Below are positions 18,001 to 27,075 of a DNA stretch of 64,000 bases, one piece after another. Every line of letters begins with the position of its first letter. Position 1 is the first letter of the stretch. The translations under genes were made by a program, and so were the position numbers. Origin of the DNA: Solibacillus palustris (GTDB lineage: Bacteria > Bacillota > Bacilli > Bacillales_A > Planococcaceae). The DNA is taken from the NCBI RefSeq assembly GCF_022549215.1, contig NZ_JAKZFC010000010.1, forward strand, positions 1 through 64,000. Reading direction: 5' to 3'. The notes under the pieces were generated by a model. It was not told the DNA's origin, ran no database searches, and worked only from the letters and a program-made list of their open reading frames with translations.

Positions 18001-20409
18001 TTGAGTGTTGCATTGTCGATTTTACTACCGTTCATTGCTTCGGCCTTTATTCCGTTTTTATACAGGCGAGTTACCAATATTCATTTAGGATGGTTTGTTT
18101 TAGTTGTGCCTGTCGTCTTATTTTCGTATTTAGCTACTTTTATCCCTCGAATTGCCAGTGGCAAAACCTTTATAAACACGTTCGAGTGGATCCCCTCTTA
18201 TGATATTAACATTACCACCTATTTAGACGGTTTGAGCATGATCTTTGGTTTGCTTATTACCGGAGTAGGTAGTCTAGTAATCCTTTATTCTATTTTCTAC
18301 CTTTCATCAAAAGAATCTTTGCATCACTTTTATTGCTACCTGCTGCTGTTTATGGGGGCAATGTTAGGTGTTGTATTTTCCGACAACTTAATGGTCCTTT
18401 ATGCGTTTTGGGAGTTAACAAGCGTTTCGTCATTCCTATTGATCGCCTTTTGGCATCATCGTAAAGCATCGCGTGCTGGTGCGCGTAAAGCGATGACAAT
18501 CACCGTTTCGGGTGGTGTGGCGATGTTAGCTGGATTTTTAATGCTGTATGTGGCTTCAGGGACATTTAGCATACGGGAAATTTTAGCGAATTTAGAAGCT
18601 GTGCAAGCAAGCTCCTACTTTGTGCCAGCAATGTGCTTAGTATTACTAGGTGCATTTACGAAATCAGCACAATTTCCATTTCATATTTGGTTACCGGATG
18701 CAATGGAAGCACCAACACCCGTATCGGCTTATCTTCACTCGGCAACGATGGTTAAAGCAGGTATTTATCTGGTAGCACGTACGACACCTATTTTTGGTGG
18801 ACATGAGGTATGGTTTTGGTCGGTTAGTGCTGTCGGATTAGTGACCTTGTTCTGGGGTTCATTTAATGCGGTAAAGCAGTTTGACTTAAAAGCGTTACTT
18901 GCATATTCAACAATTAGTCAGCTTGGCTTGATTATGAGTTTGTTTGGGCTAGGTTCGGCGGCGCTATCGTTAGGCTATTCTGCAGACACGGTTATTTATA
19001 CGCAAGCAACATTTGCGGCGTTGTTTCATTTAATTAACCACTCAACCTTTAAAGGTGCGCTATTTATGATGGTTGGTATTGTCGACCATGAAGTTGGTAC
19101 GCGTGATATCCGTCGATTAGGTGGTTTAATGTCACTGATGCCGTTTACGTTTACGATTGCGGTTATAGGTAGTTTCTCAATGGCTGGGTTACCGCCTTTT
19201 AACGGTTTTTTAAGTAAGGAAATGTTCTTTGCAGCTACATTAAAAATTACGCAGCTTGATATTTTCTCGCTCGATGCGGTTGGGTTAATATTCCCGATTG
19301 TGGCATGGATTGCGAGTATTTTTACGTTTATTTACTGTGTCATTATCGTAAATCGTACATTTTTTGGAAAGTTACAGCCGGATCGTTTAGAAAAGCCACC
19401 ACATGAGGCTCCGATAGGCATGTTAATTTCACCGTATATTTTAATCGCACTTGTTATTGGTATTTTTATTTTCCCGAATGTGTTAGGGCATTATATTTTA
19501 AGTCCTGCGATGGCGAGTATTTATCCGTCATTCCCATCAGTGGATGAATTGACACCACATATTGCAGCATGGCATGGCTATATTAATACGGAACTCATTA
19601 TGACATTTGGAGTTGTAGTCGTTGGTATTTTCCTATATAGAACGCTGAAAAAATGGCGTCCGATGTATCAGCTAATTCCGCAAAAGTATACGCTAAATGG
19701 GATTTATGAGCGTGTGATCGGCTCGAGTGAGCAGTATTCTGGTGCGTTAACGAAGTTTTATATGAACGGAAAATTAACGTATTATTTCATCTATATTTAC
19801 GTGTTTTTTGTTGCGATTTTAGCCGGTTATATGGTTTATGCGGATTTGTTTAGTTGGAATCCGAGTAATGATTCGGTTATTGAGCCTTATGAACTCCTAT
19901 TAGTGTTTGTCATGATTGCAGCAGCAGTTGCGATTATCTTCGCGAAGCAGCGTATTACGGCGGTACTGTTAAACGGGGTACTTGGTTATTCGGTTGCGTT
20001 TTTCTTTGTGGTATTTCGAGCCCCTGATTTAGCATTAACACAGCTCGTTGTAGAATCCGTAACAACAGCGTTATTCTTACTTTCGTTTAAGTTTTTACCT
20101 AAATTGCAGCCAGAAAGTGGATCGAAAGCATGGGAGTTTACGAAGGTTACCATTTCGATTGCAGTTGGTGCAACAGTGACGTTAATTGGTTTAGCTGTTA
20201 TGAATTATGACAAATTTGAACCGATTTCCGCGTACTTTGAAGACTCGTACAACTTAGCGGGAGGAAAAAATATCGTCAATACGATTTTAGGTGATTTCCG
20301 GGCGTTTGATACGATGTTAGAAGTAGTCGTGTTATTTATTGCAGGGCTTGGCGTCTATACACTCATTAAGCTAAAGGCGAAAAAGGAGGGTAAGGACGTT
20401 GAAGATTAA
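18001..20409 (+). CDS. mrpA: Mrp Na+/H+ antiporter subunit A
   Basis: About 802 residues from the TTG at 18001, which lies eight bases after TAGGAGGT; a TTG two codons earlier is too close. It is the NuoL/ND5-like subunit with ~20 membrane segments. The proton-pumping core carries LMVLYAFWELTSVSSFLLIAFW and KSAQFPFHIWLPDAMEAPTPVSA. The C-terminal third has the MrpA-specific DUF4040/MbhD-like region. It works with MrpB-G as a hetero-oligomeric membrane complex exchanging Na+ for H+. It overlaps mrpB by 11 bp. Confidence 0.96.
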   Translation: MSVALSILLPFIASAFIPFLYRRVTNIHLGWFVLVVPVVLFSYLATFIPRIASGKTFINTFEWIPSYDINITTYLDGLSMIFGLLITGVGSLVILYSIFYLSSKESLHHFYCYLLLFMGAMLGVVFSDNLMVLYAFWELTSVSSFLLIAFWHHRKASRAGARKAMTITVSGGVAMLAGFLMLYVASGTFSIREILANLEAVQASSYFVPAMCLVLLGAFTKSAQFPFHIWLPDAMEAPTPVSAYLHSATMVKAGIYLVARTTPIFGGHEVWFWSVSAVGLVTLFWGSFNAVKQFDLKALLAYSTISQLGLIMSLFGLGSAALSLGYSADTVIYTQATFAALFHLINHSTFKGALFMMVGIVDHEVGTRDIRRLGGLMSLMPFTFTIAVIGSFSMAGLPPFNGFLSKEMFFAATLKITQLDIFSLDAVGLIFPIVAWIASIFTFIYCVIIVNRTFFGKLQPDRLEKPPHEAPIGMLISPYILIALVIGIFIFPNVLGHYILSPAMASIYPSFPSVDELTPHIAAWHGYINTELIMTFGVVVVGIFLYRTLKKWRPMYQLIPQKYTLNGIYERVIGSSEQYSGALTKFYMNGKLTYYFIYIYVFFVAILAGYMVYADLFSWNPSNDSVIEPYELLLVFVMIAAAVAIIFAKQRITAVLLNGVLGYSVAFFFVVFRAPDLALTQLVVESVTTALFLLSFKFLPKLQPESGSKAWEFTKVTISIAVGATVTLIGLAVMNYDKFEPISAYFEDSYNLAGGKNIVNTILGDFRAFDTMLEVVVLFIAGLGVYTLIKLKAKKEGKDVED

Positions 20410-20821
20410 TGATGTCATTTTAAAAACCGTCGTTCGTGGTGTTGTATTCATTGTTTTTACGCTTGGCATGTACTTATTTTTTGCAGGACATAATGCACCA
20501 GGTGGCGGCTTTATAGGCGGGCTTGTGCTCGGCTCTGGTATTGTCCTTTTGTATTTAACGTACGATATCGAAACGGTGCATAAAGGGATGCCTTTTGATT
20601 TTAAAAAGGTCGCTGCATTAGGTGTACTGCTTGCAACGGGTACTGCTATCGCCTCATTGTTTTTTGATGCACCATTCTTAACACAAACAGCTGGCTATTT
20701 TGACATTCCCTTATTAGGCGAAAAGCATCTATCTACTGTAACGATTTTTGAAGCAGGTGTGGCACTGACCGTAGTGGGTACGCTTGTAACGATTATTTTA
20801 AATATAAGTGAGGATGAATAG
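20399..20821 (+). CDS. mrpB: Mrp antiporter subunit B
   Basis: 140 residues with four membrane segments and the family motif GHNAPGGGFIGGLV (residues ~28-41). The TTG start follows AAGGAGGG. It overlaps the end of mrpA, and mrpC starts one base after its stop. This is the expected size and position for MrpB in a seven-gene group 1 operon. Confidence 0.95.
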   Translation: MKINDVILKTVVRGVVFIVFTLGMYLFFAGHNAPGGGFIGGLVLGSGIVLLYLTYDIETVHKGMPFDFKKVAALGVLLATGTAIASLFFDAPFLTQTAGYFDIPLLGEKHLSTVTIFEAGVALTVVGTLVTIILNISEDE

Positions 20822-20822
20822 T

Positions 20823-21161
20823 ATGGAATCATTAATGATTGTGCTGATCGGCATACTCGTGGCAGTCGCTACTTATTTAGTCCTCTCTCGTAGTGTATTA
20901 CGTGTAATTGTCGGTACAGCCATTTTGTCGCATGCCGTGCATCTTTTACTGTTGACTGTCGGCGGATTAAAAAAAGGAAGCGTGCCAATACTTGGACAGG
21001 CTGATGCACCTTTTACAGATGCTTTACCACAGGCGCTTATTTTAACTGCGATTGTGATTAGCTTTGCGGTAACTGCGTTTTTACTTGTGCTTGCGTATCG
21101 CATGTATTTAACAAATGGTAGTGATGACTTCCATAAGCTTGGAGGTTCATCTGATGAGTAA
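20823..21161 (+). CDS. mrpC: Mrp antiporter subunit C (NuoK-like)
   Basis: 112 residues, three membrane segments. The ATG at 20823 is preferred because AGTGAGGA lies eight bases upstream; an in-frame GTG at 20808 overlaps mrpB. The NuoK-like pattern LRVIVGTAILSHAVHLLLL and DALPQALILTAIVISFAVTA is present. The end overlaps mrpD by 8 bp. Confidence 0.95.
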   Translation: MESLMIVLIGILVAVATYLVLSRSVLRVIVGTAILSHAVHLLLLTVGGLKKGSVPILGQADAPFTDALPQALILTAIVISFAVTAFLLVLAYRMYLTNGSDDFHKLGGSSDE

Positions 21162-22638
21162 TATATTAGTTTTACCATTAATTGTGCCGATTATTACGGG
21201 CGCATTGTTAGTGTTTTTAAATGATTATATAAAGCTACAGCGAATTGTGAGCTTACTTACGATGATTTTCGTTGCAGGAATATCGGTTGTTCTACTGCAG
21301 CTTATTCAAACAGAGGGCATACTACGTCTTGATTTTAGTGGATGGCTACCGCCTTTTGGTATTTTATTTGTAGGGGATTCGTTTTCGGTATTGCTTGTAT
21401 TAACATCAAGCATTGTTACGTTGTTTTGTTTAATTTATGCGTTTTCAACGATTGGTAAAGAACGAGAAAAAATGTATTTTTATCCGTTTGTGCTGTTTTT
21501 AGTAGCGGGTGTTAATGGGTCGTTTTTGACGGGGGATATTTTTAATTTATTTGTGTGTTTTGAGGTAATGCTTCTTGCTTCGTATGCATTAATTGCACTT
21601 GGTGGTGAGAAGTTTCAATTACGTGAATCGTTAAAATATGTACTCATTAATGTAGTTGCATCATGGATGTTTTTAGTTGCTTTAGCTTATTTATATGGCA
21701 CCGTGAAAACATTGAATATGGCACATATCGCACAGCGCGTAGCAGAGGTCGGACAAGATCCAATGCTAACGTTAGTGTCATTGATCTTTTTAATTGTCTT
21801 TGCGTTAAAGGCGGGGTTACTTTTATTTTTCTGGTTACCAGGCTCGTATAGTGTGCCACCAACAGCGGTACAGGCATTGTTTGCAGCGTTATTAACAAAG
21901 GTCGGGATTTATGCGTTATTCCGTACGTTTACGTTAATGTTCCCGCTACAACCCGAAATCACGCATACAATTATTGGTGTTATGGCAGGGATTACGATCA
22001 TTGCTGGCTGTATGGGTGCTTTATCAGGACGTGATGTGCGTACTATCGCTTCGTATAACGTCATTATTGGGGTGGGCTTTATACTGATGGCTCTTGCGAT
22101 AGGCAATGAACAAGCCTTTGCTGGAGCTGTATACTATTTAATTCATGACATAATTGCCAAAGCGTTATTGTTCTTATTAATTGGGACAATGGTGATGTTA
22201 ACAGGTGAAATTGTCGTAAAAAATATGAACGGGCTTATCCGAAATTATCCGTTGTTTGGATGGATATACTTTATCACAATGTGCGGGCTTATCGGGATTC
22301 CACCGTTAAGCGGCTTTGTTGGGAAAGTATTAATTGGGCAGGGTGCAGTTGAACAAGGTGCTTATGTATTATTAGCGTTAGGCTTTGGTTCGAGTATTAT
22401 TGTGCTGTACTCGCTACTTCGCATTTTCCTAGCATCGTTTTTCGGGGAAACGTCGATTAGCGAAGAAGACAAACAACCAATGCCAAAAGGTGCCTATGTT
22501 TCATTTGTGTTACTTACTTTATGCATGATTGGACTAGGTGTCGGTGCGGAAGGGATAGCCATATATGTAAATGATGCGGCTCATACGTTGGCAAACCCAT
22601 CCGCGTATATTGAGGCAATTTTAAATACGAATAAATAA
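21154..22638 (+). CDS. mrpD: Mrp antiporter subunit D (NuoM/N-like)
   Basis: 494 residues from the ATG at 21154 with TGGAGGT upstream; earlier in-frame starts lie well inside mrpC. About 14 membrane segments, with the conserved GDIFNLFVCFEVMLLASYALIAL and KAGLLLFFWLPGSYSVPPTAV in the antiporter core. Length matches Bacillus MrpD. It is one of the two large proton-translocating subunits of the complex. Confidence 0.96.
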   Translation: MSNILVLPLIVPIITGALLVFLNDYIKLQRIVSLLTMIFVAGISVVLLQLIQTEGILRLDFSGWLPPFGILFVGDSFSVLLVLTSSIVTLFCLIYAFSTIGKEREKMYFYPFVLFLVAGVNGSFLTGDIFNLFVCFEVMLLASYALIALGGEKFQLRESLKYVLINVVASWMFLVALAYLYGTVKTLNMAHIAQRVAEVGQDPMLTLVSLIFLIVFALKAGLLLFFWLPGSYSVPPTAVQALFAALLTKVGIYALFRTFTLMFPLQPEITHTIIGVMAGITIIAGCMGALSGRDVRTIASYNVIIGVGFILMALAIGNEQAFAGAVYYLIHDIIAKALLFLLIGTMVMLTGEIVVKNMNGLIRNYPLFGWIYFITMCGLIGIPPLSGFVGKVLIGQGAVEQGAYVLLALGFGSSIIVLYSLLRIFLASFFGETSISEEDKQPMPKGAYVSFVLLTLCMIGLGVGAEGIAIYVNDAAHTLANPSAYIEAILNTNK

Positions 22639-22652
22639 AGGAGGGTGAGCGG

Positions 22653-23135
22653 ATGTTTGGACAATTTATTCTAAATTTATTTATTGCTTCGTTGTGGTTT
22701 TTATTAAAAGATGATCCGAATGCTGATTTTACAACATTTATGTCAGGATTCTTTATTGGTACGCTGATTTTATATGCGATGCACCGATTTTTTGGAACGC
22801 AATTTTATTTGCGCCGAGTATTAAAAATTTTGAAGCTCATCCTTTTATTTATTAAGGAGCTATTATTGTCGAGCATCGAAGTGTTGAAGCAAGTGCTAGA
22901 CCCACAGCTGAAAATTACACCAGGCATTTTTACATATGAAACATGTCTAGAGGGGGATTGGCAGATTACGGTATTGGCATTGCTATTAACATTAACGCCG
23001 GGTTCAGTTGTAATGGAAGTATCGGAAGACGGCAAGACGTTTTATATTCACGCGATGGACATTGTCGAATCAAAAGAAACGGTACTACGTTCAATTGGTA
23101 AGTTTGAAACAGCTATCTGGGAGGTGACACAATGA
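22653..23135 (+). CDS. mrpE: Mrp antiporter subunit E
   Basis: 160 residues with GGAGGGTGAG upstream of the ATG. It has N-terminal membrane segments and the conserved soluble part ITPGIFTYETCLEGDWQ followed by LTLTPGSVVMEV. The end overlaps mrpF (ATGATC at 23132). MrpE is needed for assembly and full activity of the complex in Bacillus. Confidence 0.95.
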   Translation: MFGQFILNLFIASLWFLLKDDPNADFTTFMSGFFIGTLILYAMHRFFGTQFYLRRVLKILKLILLFIKELLLSSIEVLKQVLDPQLKITPGIFTYETCLEGDWQITVLALLLTLTPGSVVMEVSEDGKTFYIHAMDIVESKETVLRSIGKFETAIWEVTQ

Positions 23136-23416
23136 TCGATATCATTTTAAGGATGGCATTGCTGTTATTTATGGTGGCCATTGCACTGTCATTAGTGCGT
23201 GTGATTAAAGGGCCGTCATTACCAGATCGTGCGATTGCACTTGATACGATTGGTGTTAATTTAATTTCATTGATTGCGATAATTTCGATTGTGTTAAAGA
23301 CGAAAGCCTTCTTAGAGGCGATTTTGATTTTAGGAATTTTAGCATTTATCGGGACGATTGCATTCTCGAAATATATTGAAAGAGGTGTCATCGTTGAGCG
23401 TAAATCAGCTGATTGA
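23132..23416 (+). CDS. mrpF: Mrp antiporter subunit F
   Basis: 94 residues, three membrane segments, with the family signature VIKGPSLPDRAIALDTIG. Same length as B. subtilis MrpF. It overlaps mrpE at its start and mrpG at its end. Confidence 0.95.
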   Translation: MIDIILRMALLLFMVAIALSLVRVIKGPSLPDRAIALDTIGVNLISLIAIISIVLKTKAFLEAILILGILAFIGTIAFSKYIERGVIVERKSAD

Positions 23417-23786
23417 GATTATGGCCGCCCTGTTCATTTTGTTAGGAGCGATTGTGAGTGTGATTAGTGCATTGGGAATGATTCGCTTACCTGATGTCTA
23501 CACACGTTCACATGCGGCAACGAAAAGTGCGACGTTATCGGTATTACTTTGCTTATTTGGCGCGTTCGTTTATTTTTGGATTCACGATGGCTATGTGAGC
23601 ATTCGTTTAATATTAGGGATTGTGTTTGTATTTATTACTGCACCAGTAGCGGGGCATTTAGTCTGTCGCGCGGCGTATCGTTCACGTGTACCACTTGCGG
23701 AAGGTTCAGGTGACGATGCGTTAAAGCTAGTGTTGTTTGGTGATGAAGACGTACATGGAAAATCAGAGGTCGAACAATCAAAATAA
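23394..23786 (+). CDS. mrpG: Mrp antiporter subunit G
   Basis: About 130 residues from the TTG at 23394, which has AGAGGTG six bases upstream; it overlaps mrpF by 23 bp. Three membrane segments with the conserved LGMIRLPDVYTRSHAATKSAT. Last gene of the operon, followed by an intrinsic terminator. Confidence 0.95.
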   Translation: MSVNQLIEIMAALFILLGAIVSVISALGMIRLPDVYTRSHAATKSATLSVLLCLFGAFVYFWIHDGYVSIRLILGIVFVFITAPVAGHLVCRAAYRSRVPLAEGSGDDALKLVLFGDEDVHGKSEVEQSK

Positions 23787-23794
23787 TTAAAGTA

Positions 23795-23838
23795 AAGCGC
23801 TCCATAAGTTAGGAATATAACTTGTGGGGTGCTTTTTT
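23795..23838 (+). terminator. Terminator of the mrp operon
   Basis: A 17-bp stem pairs 23795-23811 with 23817-23833 (with G-U pairs) around a GAATA loop and is followed by a T run. Confidence 0.88.
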
Positions 23839-23883
23839 GTGTCTTGTATTGCATTCCGCATTTGTTAAGTAGTGGCTTGGGGT

Positions 23884-24058
23884 GGTGCTTCACTCATGTG
23901 TTAATTAGCCGCTGTAGGCTCTTTTCTCGTTGATCAGATGTGGAAAGAAAGCTAAAAACGTCACATCCTGTGACAACGCATTCATGACCAGCATCGTGCT
24001 GGCCTCCATCCTCGGCGCAAAGGAGGTGTCCCAGAATCACTTCTCGGACACCCCCTTT
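23884..24058 (-). repeat. Composite intergenic repeat (modules A-C-B, minus orientation)
   Basis: Read on the minus strand, the order is module A hairpin (24058-24019, AAAGG...GTGTCC...GGACAC...), module C (24010-23945; hairpin A CCAGCA/TGCTGG, hairpin B GTCACA/TGTGAC) and module B (23919-23884, GCCTACAGCGG then TTAAT). The same order occurs at 30.6 and 57.6 kb. The closing stem of module C is imperfect here. Confidence 0.75.
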
Positions 24059-24337
24059 GTGGACAAATGTGAATAACTTTGTGAATAACTTATGATCAGA
24101 ACACAAGAATGAGCTAAAAGAGTAGGAAAGAGGGTAAATTTTTACGTTTAGATGCGTTGGCTATGAAGAAAAACCTATGGCGTAAAGGAAAGTTTAAATG
24201 TTTAGTAGTAATTGATTCCGCTTATTTACATAGATTTGTGGATAACTAAAGGGTAAATTGTTGAAAAATGGAGCTTTAACTGTGGGTAACTAATAGAAAA
24301 GTGGATAACTCTGTGGATAAAAAGAATATGTGGATAT
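24058..24337 (+). other. Cluster of DnaA-box-like 9-mers
   Basis: Eight sites in the same orientation resemble the DnaA box TGTGGATAA. Two are perfect (24237-24245, 24312-24320). Others are TGTGGACAA (24058), TGTGAATAA (24068 and 24080), TGTGGGTAA (24281), AGTGGATAA (24300) and TGTGGATAT (24329). The stretch is AT-rich. No dnaA or dnaN is near, so this is probably a DnaA-binding or titration cluster rather than the main origin. Confidence 0.6.
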
Positions 24338-24351
24338 TTTTTCTTGATTAA

Positions 24352-24402
24352 TTGACAAATACGCTCATTTTAAGTACAGTACATTACAACACTAATGTAC
24401 TG
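24352..24402 (+). promoter_or_regulatory. Promoter and palindromic operator of the YtrA-type operon
   Basis: TTGACA (24352-24357), a 17-bp spacer and TACAGT (24375-24380) form a sigma-A promoter. A perfect 9-bp inverted repeat, CAGTACATT (24377-24385) and AATGTACTG (24394-24402) with an 8-bp gap, overlaps the -10. This is where the GntR protein encoded next would block transcription. Confidence 0.8.
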
Positions 24403-24426
24403 ATTAACAGAGAGAGGAGGATCAAT

Positions 24427-24798
24427 TTGGATTTCAATGTGCAAAGTACAACGCCAATTTATATACAAATTGCAGAATGGTTGGAAAATGAAATATTAGC
24501 TGACCGTTTGCTGCCGAATGGTAAAGTGTATTCGCAATATCAGCTCGCCGAAATTTTTAATATTAATCCAGCTACAGCGGGAAAAGGTCTAACGATTTTA
24601 GTAGAAAAAGAAATTCTCTATAAAAAAAGGGGACTTGGGATGTTTGTCATAGTCGACGCAAAACAACGAATTTTAGCAACACGTCGAAGTGAAACGTTAA
24701 CACAATTGGCGATGGAAATCGTGCAGGAAGCCAAACGTTTAGCCGTTTCAGATGAAGATTTAATTCAGTTAATTAAACATATTCAAAAGGAGGGGTGA
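24427..24798 (+). CDS. GntR-family regulator, YtrA subfamily
   Basis: 123 residues from the TTG at 24427, six bases after GAGAGGAGG; the longer reading from 24352 would start inside the promoter. A winged helix (residues ~8-75) has the pattern PIYIQIAEWLENEIL and YQLAEIFNINPATAGKGLTIL. The short C-terminal dimerisation tail is typical of YtrA-type repressors that control ABC transporter operons. It is the first gene of a four-gene operon and probably represses it through the palindrome at the promoter. Confidence 0.9.
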   Translation: MDFNVQSTTPIYIQIAEWLENEILADRLLPNGKVYSQYQLAEIFNINPATAGKGLTILVEKEILYKKRGLGMFVIVDAKQRILATRRSETLTQLAMEIVQEAKRLAVSDEDLIQLIKHIQKEG

Positions 24799-24801
24799 CA
24801 A

Positions 24802-25689
24802 GTGATTTTCTGCGAACAACTGCAAAAACGTTATGGGAAAAAGGTGATTTTAGCAAATGTTTCGTTTCAAATTGGCGAACCGAAAATCATTGGACTTATC
24901 GGACGGAATGGTGTGGGGAAATCGACTTTATTAAAAATATTAGCAGGGCATTTGAAGCCATCTAATGGCAAGGTTGAGGTAGTTGGGAAGAGGGCCTTTC
25001 AAAATTTAACGGTGGCAGCCAATACGATTTTAATAGAAGACGCCATGACGTTTCCAACGGTGCTAACGCTAAAAGAAATTTTGCATATAGCACCAAGATT
25101 TTATGCAAAATTTGCGCTAGATTTAGCGTTTGAGTTGCTTGAATTTAGTGGCATTTCACATAAAAATCATCATCATCAGCTGTCAAAGGGGCAAAAGGCT
25201 GCGTTCGATTTAATTTATGGAATCGCCAGTCGCAGCGCGGTGACGTTACTCGATGAGCCAATGAATGGGATGGACGAAACGATTCGTGATGATATGTACC
25301 GTGTCATTTTAAAGGACTTTTTAGCACATCCACGCATCCTCATTATTTCAAGCCATTATTTGAATGAAATGGAGCATTTAATAGAAGATATTTTGCTACT
25401 ACATGAAGGTCAGGTGGAGCTATTTGCCCCAGTAGATGAGGTGCAAAATTTAGCGGTGAGGCTTGTCGGGCAAAAGGACAATATTGAGCCATATTTAGCA
25501 AACTATGAGGTGCTCTTGACGCGTGAGAATGGCCCGATTTTTGAGGCGATTGTACGTAATAATGATTTGCCGCTACCACCGCAAGTGCGTATGCAAAACT
25601 TATCGGTAAGTGATGTATGTAAAGTGCTAACGACTTCGAAGGGAGGTTCGGTTGATGACATCTATCGTAGTAGCGAATCCGGCGCGTAA
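24802..25689 (+). CDS. ABC transporter ATP-binding protein (YtrB-like)
   Basis: 295 residues, GTG start after AAGGAGGGG. Walker A GRNGVGKST, signature LSKGQKAAF and Walker B VTLLDEPMNGM; an extended C-terminal region follows SSHYLNEME. It lies four bases after the GntR gene and overlaps the next membrane gene. It probably energises a transporter formed by the following two membrane proteins, of the kind induced by cell-wall antibiotics in bacilli. Confidence 0.88.
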   Translation: MIFCEQLQKRYGKKVILANVSFQIGEPKIIGLIGRNGVGKSTLLKILAGHLKPSNGKVEVVGKRAFQNLTVAANTILIEDAMTFPTVLTLKEILHIAPRFYAKFALDLAFELLEFSGISHKNHHHQLSKGQKAAFDLIYGIASRSAVTLLDEPMNGMDETIRDDMYRVILKDFLAHPRILIISSHYLNEMEHLIEDILLLHEGQVELFAPVDEVQNLAVRLVGQKDNIEPYLANYEVLLTRENGPIFEAIVRNNDLPLPPQVRMQNLSVSDVCKVLTTSKGGSVDDIYRSSESGA

Positions 25690-26365
25690 TATTTGGGAGC
25701 AGGTGAAGTGGAAGTGTCAGGCATATAGCTCAATGTTTAGTACTGTGATTTTAGTGCATGTAATTTTAGGATTTTTATTTTCAGAAGGAACAGGGTCGAT
25801 GGGACTCGGGGGAGGTTTTATTTCCTATGAGGCTCGGGTCTATACACTAGATGTTCTCTTTATTTATAGTGTTATTTTAATGCTTGGAATGGGCTGGATG
25901 CTTGCGTCAGGTGCCTTGTCGCGTGATCAATTTTCGATTGTGACAACGAATCGAATGGAAGTGATTTCAACGCTGTTATTTACGATGGTGTTAGCGATTT
26001 TTACCGTCATTTCTGCATTAAGCATCCATTGTATTACTATTGCGCTAGAAATAATAAAAACGGATACCCCCTTTGTATTAGAAAATCAATTTTTCTCATC
26101 AAATACCCTTTTCGCCTTTGTGGTATGTATTACACTAGCCTGCGCGGTTGGCTATTTTGTACGTGTCGTGTTTCAGTTTTCTAAAATCGTCTTTGTGCTA
26201 CTGGCAGTTGTGCTGATTTTAGCGATTCGGGCATATACGATTTCGCTATGGGGTGTCGTATTTGGCGCAAGCATATGGGCAATTGTCGGGCGCAGTAGCT
26301 TGTACATTGTGCTATTATGGGCAATTATTTTGGTGATTCGTCAACGTAGAGAGGTGAATCGTTAA
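25655..26365 (+). CDS. ABC transporter membrane protein
   Basis: 236 residues from the ATG at 25655 with GGGAGGT eight bases before it; a TTG one codon earlier is less likely. Six hydrophobic segments and short loops, consistent with an ABC-2-like permease. It overlaps the ATPase gene by 35 bp and abuts the next gene (TAATG), so all are coupled. I do not recognise a close named family. Confidence 0.75.
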   Translation: MTSIVVANPARNIWEQVKWKCQAYSSMFSTVILVHVILGFLFSEGTGSMGLGGGFISYEARVYTLDVLFIYSVILMLGMGWMLASGALSRDQFSIVTTNRMEVISTLLFTMVLAIFTVISALSIHCITIALEIIKTDTPFVLENQFFSSNTLFAFVVCITLACAVGYFVRVVFQFSKIVFVLLAVVLILAIRAYTISLWGVVFGASIWAIVGRSSLYIVLLWAIILVIRQRREVNR

Positions 26366-27039
26366 TGAGTATGGTGTTATTAATTACAATTATACAGGCG
26401 ACTGTCATTATTTTATTGGTGATTTTTATGGCAAAGTTTCGTATTTGGAAGCCGAAGCGCACCGTTTACTTAGTACTTGTGTATATTGCCTGTGGTGTGG
26501 TGGCGTTTGTTTATTTAGCAGTTGCCTCTCAAAATATTGAAAAGGTAGAGTCAATGGCGTTTCTTGAGGCTCAGCAAGCAAAAAACGAGGAGATTACCGA
26601 GCGTCTAGAAATGCGTGATTTTAGTGTTTTAAATGAAGAGGATGTAAAGTTTACAGTGAAGTTTACACCGACTACAGAAGATGTTTACATTAATCGTGAA
26701 CAGGAGCTTCGTTATATTCACACCTATATTAATTGGGTGGATACGGCGGATCATGAAATAACGGCCAGCTATTATGAAATGCCGACGTATTTAAATCGGG
26801 TAGATACGACGCCGTACGTAAAGCAGCCGAGCATTACTTTTAGTAATAATACGATTTATATTGAAGACGAAAATACAAAGGTCACGATGAAATCAATTGA
26901 TATGTCGGTGACAATGTTAAGTAATGCGGTGAACGAATATAGATCATCGGATTTAGCAAATCGATTAATAGGAAATCGGATTTTATACTTGAATGTTCCG
27001 AAGCACTTCAATATCATTGATAGCAGTGGGTGGAATTAA
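26365..27039 (+). CDS. Membrane-anchored protein of the YtrA-type operon
   Basis: 224 residues. Two N-terminal membrane segments (about 5-25 and 33-55) are followed by a short helical stretch and a ~150-residue extracytoplasmic domain rich in beta-type residues. The ATG overlaps the preceding stop. Not recognised as a named family. The position suggests an accessory or extracytoplasmic partner of the transporter. Confidence 0.65.
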   Translation: MSMVLLITIIQATVIILLVIFMAKFRIWKPKRTVYLVLVYIACGVVAFVYLAVASQNIEKVESMAFLEAQQAKNEEITERLEMRDFSVLNEEDVKFTVKFTPTTEDVYINREQELRYIHTYINWVDTADHEITASYYEMPTYLNRVDTTPYVKQPSITFSNNTIYIEDENTKVTMKSIDMSVTMLSNAVNEYRSSDLANRLIGNRILYLNVPKHFNIIDSSGWN

Positions 27040-27075
27040 AGACCACTAAAACTTTCAATGAATTGAGCGAGTACG

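Noticed and set aside
24120-24247. Short plus-strand reading frame within the DnaA-box region
   Set aside because: No start codon with an RBS, no recognisable motif, and it overlaps the 9-mer cluster.
24058-24337. Chromosomal origin oriC
   Set aside because: No dnaA, dnaN, rpmH or related origin genes are near, so the DnaA-box cluster is treated as a secondary site.
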